The notes beneath the pieces are model-generated. The model was not told where the DNA came from. It was given only the letters and a program-made list of their open reading frames with translations, and ran no database searches. A program made the translations under genes and the position numbers. From assembly GCA_035310125.1 (NCBI GenBank), contig DATGEP010000383.1:1-13912 (forward strand): a DNA stretch of 13,912 nt, written 5' to 3'. The stretch is from DATGEP01 sp035310125 (GTDB taxonomy: Bacteria > Chloroflexota > Ktedonobacteria > Ktedonobacterales > JADMIN01). Below are positions 7,041 to 13,830 of the stretch, piece by piece. Each line of letters starts with the position of its first letter. The first letter of the stretch is position 1.

Positions 7041-7243
7041 ATGAGCGGGAAGATAGCATGTGTGCCGCTGAATGACTTTGACGACAGCATAGATTTGCAT
7101 CTCCCGTGCCGGGCTGCTTGTGAGGAAGCAACGCATATCTCTATTGTATCCATTCTTTCAGACGCCTGGGGAGGGCGTGTATTTACACCGAAGATGTGAG
7201 CGGAGCCACACTTGCGCGGTTTCTCGCGCGGGTGGTACGGTGA

Positions 7244-7271
7244 TTGGAGTCTTGGGCACAGCACATAGACT
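7244..7271 (+). promoter_or_regulatory. Candidate promoter of the transporter-peptidase pair
   Basis: TTGGAG (7244-7249) and TAGACT (7266-7271) are separated by 16 bases and lie 31 bases before the ATG of the cation diffusion facilitator. Both hexamers match the sigma-70 consensus only partly, so this is a weak prediction. Confidence 0.3.
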
Positions 7272-7302
7272 GGCTGGCGCATGGAAGGAGAGGCGGCGCA
7301 CG

Positions 7303-8295
7303 ATGGTGGACCCCCGCAGCGCGCCCGGCACCCATGAGACGCCCATGCCGCACGATGCGGATGCCGGTATCCTTCATCCAATGGTGACTCCGCCGCGCAG
7401 CACAGCCGCGGAGCGATTCGCACGTGCGGTGTGGGGGCCACTGCTGGGGCTGCTCGTGAATGTGGTGCTGGTGGTCGCCAAGGTGCTTGGCGGCCTCGCG
7501 TCGGGGTCGGCTGCGCTGCTGGCGGATGCCGGCCACTCCGGCGCGGACGTGGCGAATAATGTATTGGTGCTGGCCTCGCTGTTCTATGCACGCCGGCCCG
7601 CTGATGAGACACACCCGTATGGACATGACCGCGCCGAGGTGCTGGCGGCCATCGGCTCGTCATTTTTTCTGGCGGCGGCAGGTTTGTTTTTCGGCTGGGA
7701 TTCGATGCAGAAGCTCATCGTGGGCATACCGGCGCCAACGCCGCTGGCGCTGTGGGTCGCCATCGGGACGCTGGTGGTGAAGCTGGTTGTCGCGCGCGTA
7801 GAGGGCGGCATCGCGCGCACGGTGACGTCGCAGGCAGTATTAGCGGACGCACGCGATAGTCTGACGGATGTGCTGAGCTCGATTGCGGTCATAATTGGTG
7901 TGCTTGGCGCGCGTCTGGGTCATCCTCGTTGGGATGGGGCGGCGGGCGTGGCGATTGCGCTGCTCATCCTCTTTACGGCGATCCAAATCGGCGGCGCGGC
8001 GAGCCATGAGCTGCTGGATCACAATCTGGATCCCGCGCTTCTGGCCCGCGTGCGGGCGGCGGCGGCAGAGGTGCCAGAGGTGCTTGGAGTGCGCGCGGCG
8101 ACGGGTCGTTCGCACGGCAGCGATGTGCTGGTAGAGCTGAGCATTGAAGTGGACCCGGCGATGACGGTGCAGCGGGCGAGTGGTGTGGCGGATGCCGTGC
8201 GCCGCGCGGTCTATGCCGATGTGCCGGAGGTGGGCGACGCGGTGGTAGAGCTGAACACGGACCATCTGGCGCGATTGTGGGGACGGCTGCGATAA
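7303..8295 (+). CDS. Cation diffusion facilitator (CDF) family metal transporter
   Basis: This 330-residue protein exports divalent metal ions in exchange for protons through the cytoplasmic membrane. Hydrophobic segments start near residues 46, 72, 113, 145 and 190, followed by a cytoplasmic domain (about 237-325) with the ferredoxin-like CDF C-terminal fold. Metal-site motifs are His78-x3-Asp82 in the second membrane helix (LLADAGHSGAD) and Asp185-x3-Asp189 in the fifth (ADARDSLTD), where zinc exporters more often have HxxxD. The conserved HPYGHDRAEVLAA loop lies between helices 2 and 3. Zinc, iron, cobalt or manganese are all possible; the mixed motif prevents a firm choice. The ATG at 7303 has AAGGAGAGG 9-12 bases upstream; the frame is open earlier but unlike the family. 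The peptidase gene follows after 36 bases, probably in one transcript. Confidence 0.93.
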   Translation: MVDPRSAPGTHETPMPHDADAGILHPMVTPPRSTAAERFARAVWGPLLGLLVNVVLVVAKVLGGLASGSAALLADAGHSGADVANNVLVLASLFYARRPADETHPYGHDRAEVLAAIGSSFFLAAAGLFFGWDSMQKLIVGIPAPTPLALWVAIGTLVVKLVVARVEGGIARTVTSQAVLADARDSLTDVLSSIAVIIGVLGARLGHPRWDGAAGVAIALLILFTAIQIGGAASHELLDHNLDPALLARVRAAAAEVPEVLGVRAATGRSHGSDVLVELSIEVDPAMTVQRASGVADAVRRAVYADVPEVGDAVVELNTDHLARLWGRLR

Positions 8296-8331
8296 GGCGT
8301 CCGTTTTGCATGTGATTGGAGAGCTAAAGCG

Positions 8332-9522
8332 ATGAACCTCGATGCGTTGCAAGCCGCGCTGCGCGAGGCTGGCGTAGATGGCTGGCTGTTCTACGATTTT
8401 CGGCGGTCGAATCCTATCGCGCACCGGATACTCGACATTTCGGAGCATATTTTCTTCTCGCGGCGGTGGTGCTACTATGTGCCGGCGCGGGGCGAGCCAG
8501 CGCGGCTCGTAAGCGCGGTGGAGTCGCATGTGCTGGCCGGCCTGCCGGGGCGGCAGTATGTGTACCGGTCGTGGCAGCAGTACGGCGAACATCTGGGCAC
8601 GATGGTGGCGGGGGCGCGTCGCGTCGCGATGGAATATGTGCCGAAGAATGGCATTCCCTATTGTGACCGGGTGGACGGAGGCATGGTAGAGCTTGTGCGG
8701 TCGCTGGGGCCGGAGGTCGTCTCGTCAGCGGACTTCGCACAACGATTCGAGGCGGTGCTGTCACCGGAGCAGATCGAGTCGCACCGGAGAGCGGGACGAA
8801 TGCTGCTCGACGCGCGAGATGGCATCCTTGCGTGGGTGCGCGAGCGCGCGCAGGCGGAGAAGCCGCTCACGGAGTACGATGTGCGCCGCGAGTTTGCGCG
8901 GCTGATGCGCGAGCAGGGGCTGGCTGTGCCTGCAGATGACGAGCCGCTGGCGGCGGTGAATGGCAACGCGGGCAATCCACACTATATGCCGACGGCGGAG
9001 CGCGCGGCGCCCGTGGGCAAGGGTGATCTGCTGCTGCTGGACTTCAGCGCGAAGCTGCCCGAATCGGGAGCGATCTTCGCGGATTACACGTGGATGGTGT
9101 TTGTGGGCGAGCGAGTGCCGGAGCGGGTCGCAACGCTCTTCGACATCATTCGGGACGCGCGGGATACGGGCATCCGGCTGCTACGGGAGCGTCTCGAGGC
9201 GGGCGAGCGTGTTGAGGGGTGCGACGTTGATGATGCGGTGCGGGCTGTCATCGCGGCGGCGGGCTACGGCGACGCTTTCATCCACCGGACGGGCCACAAC
9301 ATCGGCACGATCATCCACGGCAACGGCGCGCATCTGGATAACCTGGAGACGCACGACACGCGGCCGTTGCTGGCTAACACCTGCACCAGCGTGGAGCCGG
9401 GTATTTACCTGCCGGAGCAGGGATTGGGCTTGCGCACGGAGGTGGATGTGCTACTGCTGCCCGGCAGTATCGAGGTGACGGGCGTGCCAGCGCAGGACGA
9501 GGTGATCGCGCTGCTAGCGTGA
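8332..9522 (+). CDS. M24-family metallopeptidase (Xaa-Pro aminopeptidase-like)
   Basis: This 396-residue protein has the two-domain layout of prolidase and aminopeptidase P. An N-terminal creatinase-like domain (about 1-150) precedes a pita-bread catalytic domain (about 155-390). The five metal ligands are visible: Asp237 (LLLDFSA), Asp251 (FADYTW), His322 (TGHNIG), Glu355 (SVEPGIYL) and Glu370 (RTEVDV). Fourteen residues separate the first two Asp instead of the classical eleven; the intervening KLPESGAIFA-type loop is familiar from an uncharacterised M24 subgroup. It probably cleaves dipeptides or the N-terminal residue before proline in the cytoplasm; no signal peptide is seen. The ATG at 8332 has GGAGAG eight bases upstream. 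The stop codon lies within an inverted repeat shared with the convergent anti-sigma gene. Confidence 0.93.
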   Translation: MNLDALQAALREAGVDGWLFYDFRRSNPIAHRILDISEHIFFSRRWCYYVPARGEPARLVSAVESHVLAGLPGRQYVYRSWQQYGEHLGTMVAGARRVAMEYVPKNGIPYCDRVDGGMVELVRSLGPEVVSSADFAQRFEAVLSPEQIESHRRAGRMLLDARDGILAWVRERAQAEKPLTEYDVRREFARLMREQGLAVPADDEPLAAVNGNAGNPHYMPTAERAAPVGKGDLLLLDFSAKLPESGAIFADYTWMVFVGERVPERVATLFDIIRDARDTGIRLLRERLEAGERVEGCDVDDAVRAVIAAAGYGDAFIHRTGHNIGTIIHGNGAHLDNLETHDTRPLLANTCTSVEPGIYLPEQGLGLRTEVDVLLLPGSIEVTGVPAQDEVIALLA

Positions 9523-9538
9523 GGCTCTGAGTCTCACG
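9518..9538. terminator. Inverted repeat holding both convergent stop codons
   Basis: CGTGAG (9518-9523) and CTCACG (9533-9538) form a six-pair stem that extends inward by two more pairs and one G-U pair, around CTG. The stop of the peptidase (9520-9522) and the stop of the convergent anti-sigma gene (9534-9536) sit symmetrically in its two arms. There is no T run, so termination strength is doubtful. Confidence 0.45.
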
Positions 9539-11186
9539 GATAGGGCACCGTGAACACGCGGTTGTGTGGATCCAATAGAATGCCCTGCGCGGGGAATGCC
9601 CAGAGGATGCCATTGCCAGGCGCAGGCACATACAGCACGCTGAACTCCGGCACAGGGCCGAGTGATTGCCACTGACTTGCCCCGTGTGGCAGCCGGAAGA
9701 GCGTGTAGCCGGTGATCGAGCCATCCAAAGCGACTCCCTGCGCCGCCAAAGCCAGCACGGCGCTGTCGTCGCCAATGGCGAAGACAAGGGCGGCACCAAT
9801 GGAGGTTCCCGGGCCTTTCATTTTCGCGGGTGGCGCGGAGGGCGGGTTGAGGACGCTGCGAGATGTCCACACTGCGCCGTTATCAGATGTGCAGGTGAGG
9901 ATGTTTTGCCCCTGCCCGGATGCATCATACCCGGCAAGGCAGACATACCAGGACTGTCCGGCGGCTGGCGATTGAACGACGAAATGGTAATTGATGCTGC
10001 TACTCATCGCGGGCGGCTGCCCGAAGGGCTGCCAGTGAGTGCCGGAATCCTCGCTGTGCCAGAGGGTGGGCGCATCGTTATTGGAGGGATCCAGCGTCTC
10101 TACCAAAAGATTGCCATTGTCTGGGTTGAGCCAGAACCGTTGCGGCAGGTATTTTTCGCCGCTCTGTCGCATGATGGGGCCGTCAATGGGCGTCCAACTT
10201 TGCATTCCGTCGCGACTGACCGCAAGATCAGTGTTTGCCGGCTCATTGGAAAAAGTCCCAGTCTGCACTTCGTGGAGCGCATAGGTGACGCCCTGCCGCG
10301 TAGCGGGCTGCAAGATTAGCTGATCCCCAGGCAGACGCTGCCAGTGGATGCCACCATCCTGGCTGAGGTACGTCACGGATGTATTGGGCGAAGGCCCCAT
10401 CGTGCGGAGTGCAAACGCGGACGAGGCGACGACTGTTTCCGGGTCCAGCGCATCCACCGTAACAATGCACGCGGTGGCGCCGTGCTCCACAGGGATCGTC
10501 AGGACAGGTGACCAGGTTTGCCCGGTGTCGTGCGTCGCGAAGAACACTGATTTCGTGGGAGGCGATCCACCGGTGTATGGCGGCTGCATCGCGCAGGCAT
10601 AGGCAGTGGCGCCGTCGCTGGGCGCGGTCATCTCAGTAGCGCCAAAGAGCAAAGGGCCAGATTCAGAATACGGCAGAAGATACGGCAGGCCGCCGATGGC
10701 AACTCCATCGGGCAGCGGCGGCAGCGCCTGCCAGGAGAGCGGCGGGAGCGCGACGGGAGTAGAGCTCAAAGTGACTGTCGCGGTTGGTGTACGCCGCGCG
10801 CCCGGTTCCCTGGAGAAGCCGGCGAAGACCTGCGCAAAGGCCAGCGCGATAAGGAGCACCGCCGCCACTGCGCCAAGGCTCCCGGCGAGGCGCAGCCGCG
10901 GGGTTGCGGTCAGTGAGGGCAGTGGCAAGCGTGAGCGCGGACGGACAGACGCGGGCGACAGACGAGGATTGCGCCCATAGCCGCCAATGGGATCGGGTAC
11001 GTGGATCGCGCGCAAGCCGTCCGCGATGGCGTCGTACTCAGCGAGACGTGACTGGCATGCCGCGCAGCTTTCTATGTGCTGTCGCAGGCGCTCGGCTTCA
11101 GCGGGACTCAGCGCGCCGTCGCGCCACTCGGAGAGTGACGCCGCCGTTTGGCCTTCGGCGCAGACGGGAATCGTATCCGCGCTCAT
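9534..11186 (-). CDS. Membrane anti-sigma factor with Asp-box beta-propeller
   Basis: This 550-residue, single-pass membrane protein should bind and hold the ECF sigma factor encoded just upstream. Residues 9-55 form an anti-sigma zinc-finger region (zf-HC2 type) with His37-x3-Cys41-x2-Cys44; Cys9 may be the fourth ligand. A basic linker, one membrane helix (103-123) and a Thr/Pro-rich stalk follow. The outer part (about 150-550) carries five Asp-box-like motifs ending in Trp at residues 225, 282, 331, 385 and 440 (for example SQDGGIHW, SEDSGTHW, SDNGAVW) and a degenerate one at Trp506, spaced 49-66 residues apart. This is the spacing of blades in sialidase, Ycf48 or BNR-type propellers. The start is the ATG at 11186, in a four-base ATGA overlap with the sigma stop; the frame's longer upstream extension overlaps the sigma gene and is rejected. 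The propeller is probably the sensor; its ligand is unknown. Confidence 0.9.
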   Translation of the reverse strand: MSADTIPVCAEGQTAASLSEWRDGALSPAEAERLRQHIESCAACQSRLAEYDAIADGLRAIHVPDPIGGYGRNPRLSPASVRPRSRLPLPSLTATPRLRLAGSLGAVAAVLLIALAFAQVFAGFSREPGARRTPTATVTLSSTPVALPPLSWQALPPLPDGVAIGGLPYLLPYSESGPLLFGATEMTAPSDGATAYACAMQPPYTGGSPPTKSVFFATHDTGQTWSPVLTIPVEHGATACIVTVDALDPETVVASSAFALRTMGPSPNTSVTYLSQDGGIHWQRLPGDQLILQPATRQGVTYALHEVQTGTFSNEPANTDLAVSRDGMQSWTPIDGPIMRQSGEKYLPQRFWLNPDNGNLLVETLDPSNNDAPTLWHSEDSGTHWQPFGQPPAMSSSINYHFVVQSPAAGQSWYVCLAGYDASGQGQNILTCTSDNGAVWTSRSVLNPPSAPPAKMKGPGTSIGAALVFAIGDDSAVLALAAQGVALDGSITGYTLFRLPHGASQWQSLGPVPEFSVLYVPAPGNGILWAFPAQGILLDPHNRVFTVPYP

Positions 11187-11815
11187 GGCTGTCCCTCCTC
11201 CTGGCGATAGCGCCGCCGAAATTGCTCGCGCGCCCGGCTCAGTGTCATCTTGGCCGCCGCATGCGTGATGCCCAGGGTGTGCGCCACTTCCGCGAACGAG
11301 AGGCCGTAGACCTCGCGCAACACCAGCGCCGCCCGCATGTTTGGCGACAAGGAAAGCAGTATCTGATGCACCGCGTCGCGCTCGGTGACATGCCACGCCG
11401 GATCACTTGTCGCGGGCGATAGCTCCTCGCTCAGCCGCACTGGCTCGCCCACGCGGGTGTCGCGCCGGCGGTGAGCGTTGAGCGCCAAGTTCGTCGCTAC
11501 GCGCAACAGCCAACCCAGCGGCGACTCATATGTACGGATCTTCTCCATGTTTTGCCAGGCGCGCAGGAACGTCTCCTGGCAGAGATCCGAGGCGAGATGC
11601 TGATCGCCGGTAATGCGCCAGAGATACCCAAAGACGTGCCGCTCGTATTCCGCGAAGAGCGCATCGAAGCTCGCCTCGACGGCGGCAGCGGCGCTTGTGT
11701 CGTGCTCCTGGCGAGCCTTGCGCGTGTGTTGTCCCGCAGCCAGCGCCAGACACACCACAAGAAGGCGCCAACGGCCCCGTCGTACGCAGCTCTTGCCCGG
11801 CCATACAAGCGCCAT
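11183..11815 (-). CDS. ECF-type RNA polymerase sigma factor
   Basis: This 210-residue sigma-70 family factor of the extracytoplasmic-function group should direct RNA polymerase to stress or surface-response promoters. Region 2 spans about residues 50-117 (FDALFAEYERHVFGYLW, then DLCQETFLRAW and GWLLRVATNLALNAHRRR). Region 4 spans about 145-205 (LSPNMRAALVLREVYGLSF, then AEVAHTLGI and a helix-turn-helix). Regions 1 and 3 are absent, as in all ECF factors. About 49 residues precede region 2, roughly 25-30 more than usual, and are Arg/Ala-rich, so the true start could be internal. The ATG at 11815 is kept because GAGAG lies four bases upstream. The stop overlaps the anti-sigma start (ATGA), so the two are translationally coupled and made in balance. 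No clear ECF-type promoter for autoregulation was found. Confidence 0.92.
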   Translation of the reverse strand: MALVWPGKSCVRRGRWRLLVVCLALAAGQHTRKARQEHDTSAAAAVEASFDALFAEYERHVFGYLWRITGDQHLASDLCQETFLRAWQNMEKIRTYESPLGWLLRVATNLALNAHRRRDTRVGEPVRLSEELSPATSDPAWHVTERDAVHQILLSLSPNMRAALVLREVYGLSFAEVAHTLGITHAAAKMTLSRAREQFRRRYRQEEGQP

Positions 11816-11925
11816 TCATCTCTCGCTTTCGCTTTCGCATACATCGCGGCGCGCGTTTCTGCCGCCACTACTCACTACACACGAATCTGTGGCAAGAAGT
11901 AACATCCGAGCGCACACAAGCGTGC
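11816..11925. other. Divergent intergenic region with GCGAAA repeats
   Basis: This stretch separates the divergent sigma and SDR genes. On the minus strand the sigma leader has GCGAAAGCGAAAGCGAG (about 11823-11839), two exact hexamer copies plus a partial third just before the ribosome site. It may be a purine-rich ribosome standby region or a chance repeat. No gene is supported here. Confidence 0.4.
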
Positions 11926-11931
11926 TATACT
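11923..11931 (+). promoter_or_regulatory. Extended -10 promoter of the SDR gene
   Basis: TGCTATACT is an extended -10 (TG, one base, TATACT) placed 23 bases before the GTG start at 11955, giving a short leader that just includes the ribosome site. No good -35 is present, which extended -10 promoters tolerate. Confidence 0.5.
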
Positions 11932-11954
11932 TGGGGCCAGGACTGGAGGAGACG

Positions 11955-12734
11955 GTGAGGGAGCGACTTGGGCACGCGGCATTGGTGACGGGCGGCTCGC
12001 GGGGCATCGGCGCAGCGACGGCGGTGGCGCTGGCGGCACGTGGCCATGATGTGGCGATCACCTACCGCAACAAGGCGGCGCGCGCGGACGAGGTGATTGC
12101 CGAAGTAAGGCGACATGGCGTACGTGGCCTGGCGCTAGGCTGTGATATCACCGTGCCCGAACAGCTCGACGCGCTGTTTGCCGCACTGCATGCGTGGACG
12201 GAACGGCTGGACGTGCTGGCGCTCAACGCCTCGGGTGGGCTGGAGCGCGAGGCGCTGCTCGCCGATCCGAACTATCCCTTTCGCATCAACCGCGACGCAC
12301 AGCTCGCGACACTGGACGCCGCGCTGTCGCTCATGCCGCGGGGTAGCACGGTGGTCTTCGTGACGAGCCACTGGGCGCATCTATTTGGGCAGGTGGTCCA
12401 GCTACCCGCGTATGACGGCGTGGCGGAGTCCAAGCATGCCGGGGAGATGGCATTGCGCGCTCGGCAGGAAGAGCTCGCGGCACGTGGTGTGCGGCTGCTC
12501 GTGGTGACGGGCGATCTGATCGAGGGCACGATTACGCCGAAGCTGCTAGAGCGTAAAGCGCCGGGACTCGCGGGCGAGCGGCGCGGCGAGATCGGTAAGC
12601 TGCCAACGGCGGGGGAGATGGGCGAGATCATCGCCGCCGCCGCGAACAATCCAGCGCTGCCCGCTGGCCATACGACGGTGGTGGGGGGATCACTGGAATC
12701 GCTGCCGAGAAGGCAGACCTGGCGAACTGAGTAG
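11955..12734 (+). CDS. SDR-family oxidoreductase with displaced catalytic Tyr
   Basis: This 259-residue Rossmann-fold protein belongs to the short-chain dehydrogenase/reductase superfamily. The nucleotide-binding motif TGGSRGIG is at residues 12-19, and TYRNK after the second strand suggests a cofactor-binding basic site that fits NADP(H). LNASGG takes the place of the NNAG motif. Ser138 (VTSHW) is the likely catalytic serine, but the usual YxxxK is not present: the sequence is YDGVAESK, with Tyr153 six residues before Lys160 and Val at the normal Tyr place. A similar pattern (Y-x-x-V-A-x-S-K) seems familiar from a group of actinobacterial SDR proteins. Substrate is unknown. GTG at 11955 is chosen as start because GGAGGAG precedes it by three to five bases and the motif spacing fits; the frame's upstream extension overlaps the sigma gene on the other strand. 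Confidence 0.9.
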   Translation: MRERLGHAALVTGGSRGIGAATAVALAARGHDVAITYRNKAARADEVIAEVRRHGVRGLALGCDITVPEQLDALFAALHAWTERLDVLALNASGGLEREALLADPNYPFRINRDAQLATLDAALSLMPRGSTVVFVTSHWAHLFGQVVQLPAYDGVAESKHAGEMALRARQEELAARGVRLLVVTGDLIEGTITPKLLERKAPGLAGERRGEIGKLPTAGEMGEIIAAAANNPALPAGHTTVVGGSLESLPRRQTWRTE

Positions 12735-12737
12735 CTG

Positions 12738-12768
12738 TTGCATGCGGACTGCGGGAGTGTGGTACATT
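12738..12768 (+). promoter_or_regulatory. Candidate promoter of the DUF6194 gene
   Basis: TGGTACATT (12760-12768) resembles an extended -10, and TTGCAT (12738-12743) could be its -35, although the 19-base spacer is longer than ideal. It lies 63 bases before the ATG at 12832. Confidence 0.35.
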
Positions 12769-12831
12769 CAGTGGTCCGAGCCTACGCATTGGGGCTCATA
12801 GCGACGCCGTGTAGTGATCTGGCAGGAGCTT

Positions 12832-13305
12832 ATGGACCAAGACGCCATCATCCAATACGTTACGGACACGTTCACGGGGATCGAGGTCCTCAGGCCAACC
12901 GACGGCCCAGGGGCAGGCGACACCTTCTTCATCTATGACCCCCGGCATGACCTCGATCCGAAGCACCAGTTTCCTTTCGCCACGATCGTCACGAAAGACT
13001 ACGACGACTTTGACGATTCCTCAAACCTGAATCGTCCTGATGTGTTTCGGCTCAACATCGGCGTGAGCAGAGACACGTTTCGTGCGCTCTTTGGCTATGC
13101 GCCCGGAGAGGAAAGGACGGCGAGGGCCGACGATGATTTCGCGGCCCTGGACCGGCTGATGCCACATCCCGTGTATGCGCCGCAATCGTTCGTGTGTGTG
13201 CTCAACCCAAGTGCGGAAACCTTCGAAGCCGTCAAGCCCTTGCTGGCCGAGGCCTACTCCAAAGCCGCCGCCCGGCACGCGCGCGGTCAGACGTATCGTG
13301 ACTGA
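12832..13305 (+). CDS. DUF6194 family protein
   Basis: This 157-residue, probably soluble protein has no signal peptide or membrane segment. It shows the features I associate with DUF6194: an N-terminal helix (MDQDAIIQYVTDTF), a GAGDTFFIYDP strand, and PFATIVTKDYDDFDDSSNL followed by NRPDVFRLNIGVSRDTF. A C-terminal segment (DRLMPHPVYAPQSFVCVLNP, then AETFEAVKPLLAEAY) completes the fold. The family occurs mainly in actinobacteria and Chloroflexota and has no established function; the fold recalls MmcQ/YjbR-like or luciferase-like-domain small proteins, which is only a guess. ATG at 12832 with AGGAG three bases upstream is preferred over the GTG at 12814. It is transcribed alone or after the SDR gene, 97 bases downstream. 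Confidence 0.85.
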   Translation: MDQDAIIQYVTDTFTGIEVLRPTDGPGAGDTFFIYDPRHDLDPKHQFPFATIVTKDYDDFDDSSNLNRPDVFRLNIGVSRDTFRALFGYAPGEERTARADDDFAALDRLMPHPVYAPQSFVCVLNPSAETFEAVKPLLAEAYSKAAARHARGQTYRD

Positions 13306-13425
13306 GAATGTGTGAAAGCAGGGGTAGTGCGGGCAAAGAACCTCCAGGATCACGCCTATCTACCGATGTTGACATGAATTACTAGGTTCTGGTGACATTT
13401 CGGGAGGATCCCCTAGAATGGAGGG

Positions 13426-13830
13426 ATGACCGATATCCGATTGAGCGACGCGGAGTGGAGCAAGATTCGTGCGTTCTTGCGCCAGGAGTCGCGGGCCTAC
13501 ATTGGCCAAGACGAACACGCGTGCCGTCGCTTCATTGAAGGCGTGAAGTGGATGAGCCGCAGCGGAGCGCAATGGCGCTTGCTGCCAGCGGAATACGGCG
13601 CGTGGAACACAGTGTACAAGCGGTTTGTGCGCTGGTGTGAGGCGGGCGTCTGGGAGCGCCTGCTGGCCGCGCTAGCCGCAGACTGGGACAGCGAACACGG
13701 CATGATTGACGCGACGATTGTGCGCGCCCATCCCTGCTTTGCCGTCCTAGAAAAAAACACGGAGCGCAAGCGCTCGGACGCTCGCGCGGCGGCTTCAGTT
13801 GCAAAATCCATCTCACCGTGGATGGGCTAG
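13426..13830 (+). CDS. IS5-family transposase, first reading frame (orfA)
   Basis: This 134-codon frame contains the N-terminal DUF4096-like region of IS5-family transposases (LSDAEWSKIRAFL, then RRFIEGVKWMSRSGAQWRLLP and WNTVYKRFVRWCEAGVWERLL) and the first catalytic Asp (MIDATIVRAH, near residue 101). After CFAVLEKN the frame loses family similarity and ends at 13830. Similarity resumes in the -1 frame, so the full transposase is made by frameshifting at 13752-13758. The ATG at 13426 directly follows GGAGGG, an unusually close ribosome site. If no shift occurs, a short protein is released that could regulate transposition. Confidence 0.88.
   Translation: MTDIRLSDAEWSKIRAFLRQESRAYIGQDEHACRRFIEGVKWMSRSGAQWRLLPAEYGAWNTVYKRFVRWCEAGVWERLLAALAADWDSEHGMIDATIVRAHPCFAVLEKNTERKRSDARAAASVAKSISPWMG
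13752..13775 (+). promoter_or_regulatory. Programmed -1 frameshift site of the IS5 transposase
   Basis: A_AAA_AAC (13752-13758) is the canonical X_XXY_YYZ slippery heptamer and is in the right phase relative to the first frame (codons AAA AAC). A hairpin with GAGCGC and GCGCTC arms around AA (13762-13775) begins three bases later and could stimulate the shift, although the spacing is shorter than usual. The -1 frame continues directly into the rest of the transposase. Confidence 0.75.

Larger units (their letters stand above)
6641..7243. other. Intergenic region without a supportable gene
   Basis: About 600 bases lie between the divergent MoxR and cation-transporter genes. Short open frames exist on both strands (up to about 91 codons) but lack ribosome sites and recognisable protein features. 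The region is less GC-rich than its neighbours. It holds a 6-base-arm hairpin (6891-6908), a direct repeat GTGACA spaced by exactly 10 bases (6935-6950) and a long imperfect inverted repeat (6995-7040). It should contain the promoter of the MoxR operon, but no convincing -35/-10 pair for it was found. No tRNA or riboswitch was recognised. Confidence 0.6.

Noticed and set aside
7005..7199. A 64-codon plus-strand frame in the intergenic region
   Set aside because: No ribosome site and no family resemblance; it overlaps the large inverted repeat.
7225..7245. GCGGGTGGTACGGTG resembling the conserved T-box antiterminator element
   Set aside because: No stem I, specifier loop or terminator is seen, and a metal transporter is not a typical T-box target.
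11840..11920. Possible ECF-type autoregulatory promoter before the sigma gene (TGTTAC then CGTGT on the minus strand)
   Set aside because: Hexamers and spacing fit only loosely, and group-specific motifs are unknown for this factor.
13369..13399. TTGACA outside the IS5 element with GACATT inside it, as a hybrid promoter
   Set aside because: The spacer is 19 bases and the -10 is poor; not enough to call.
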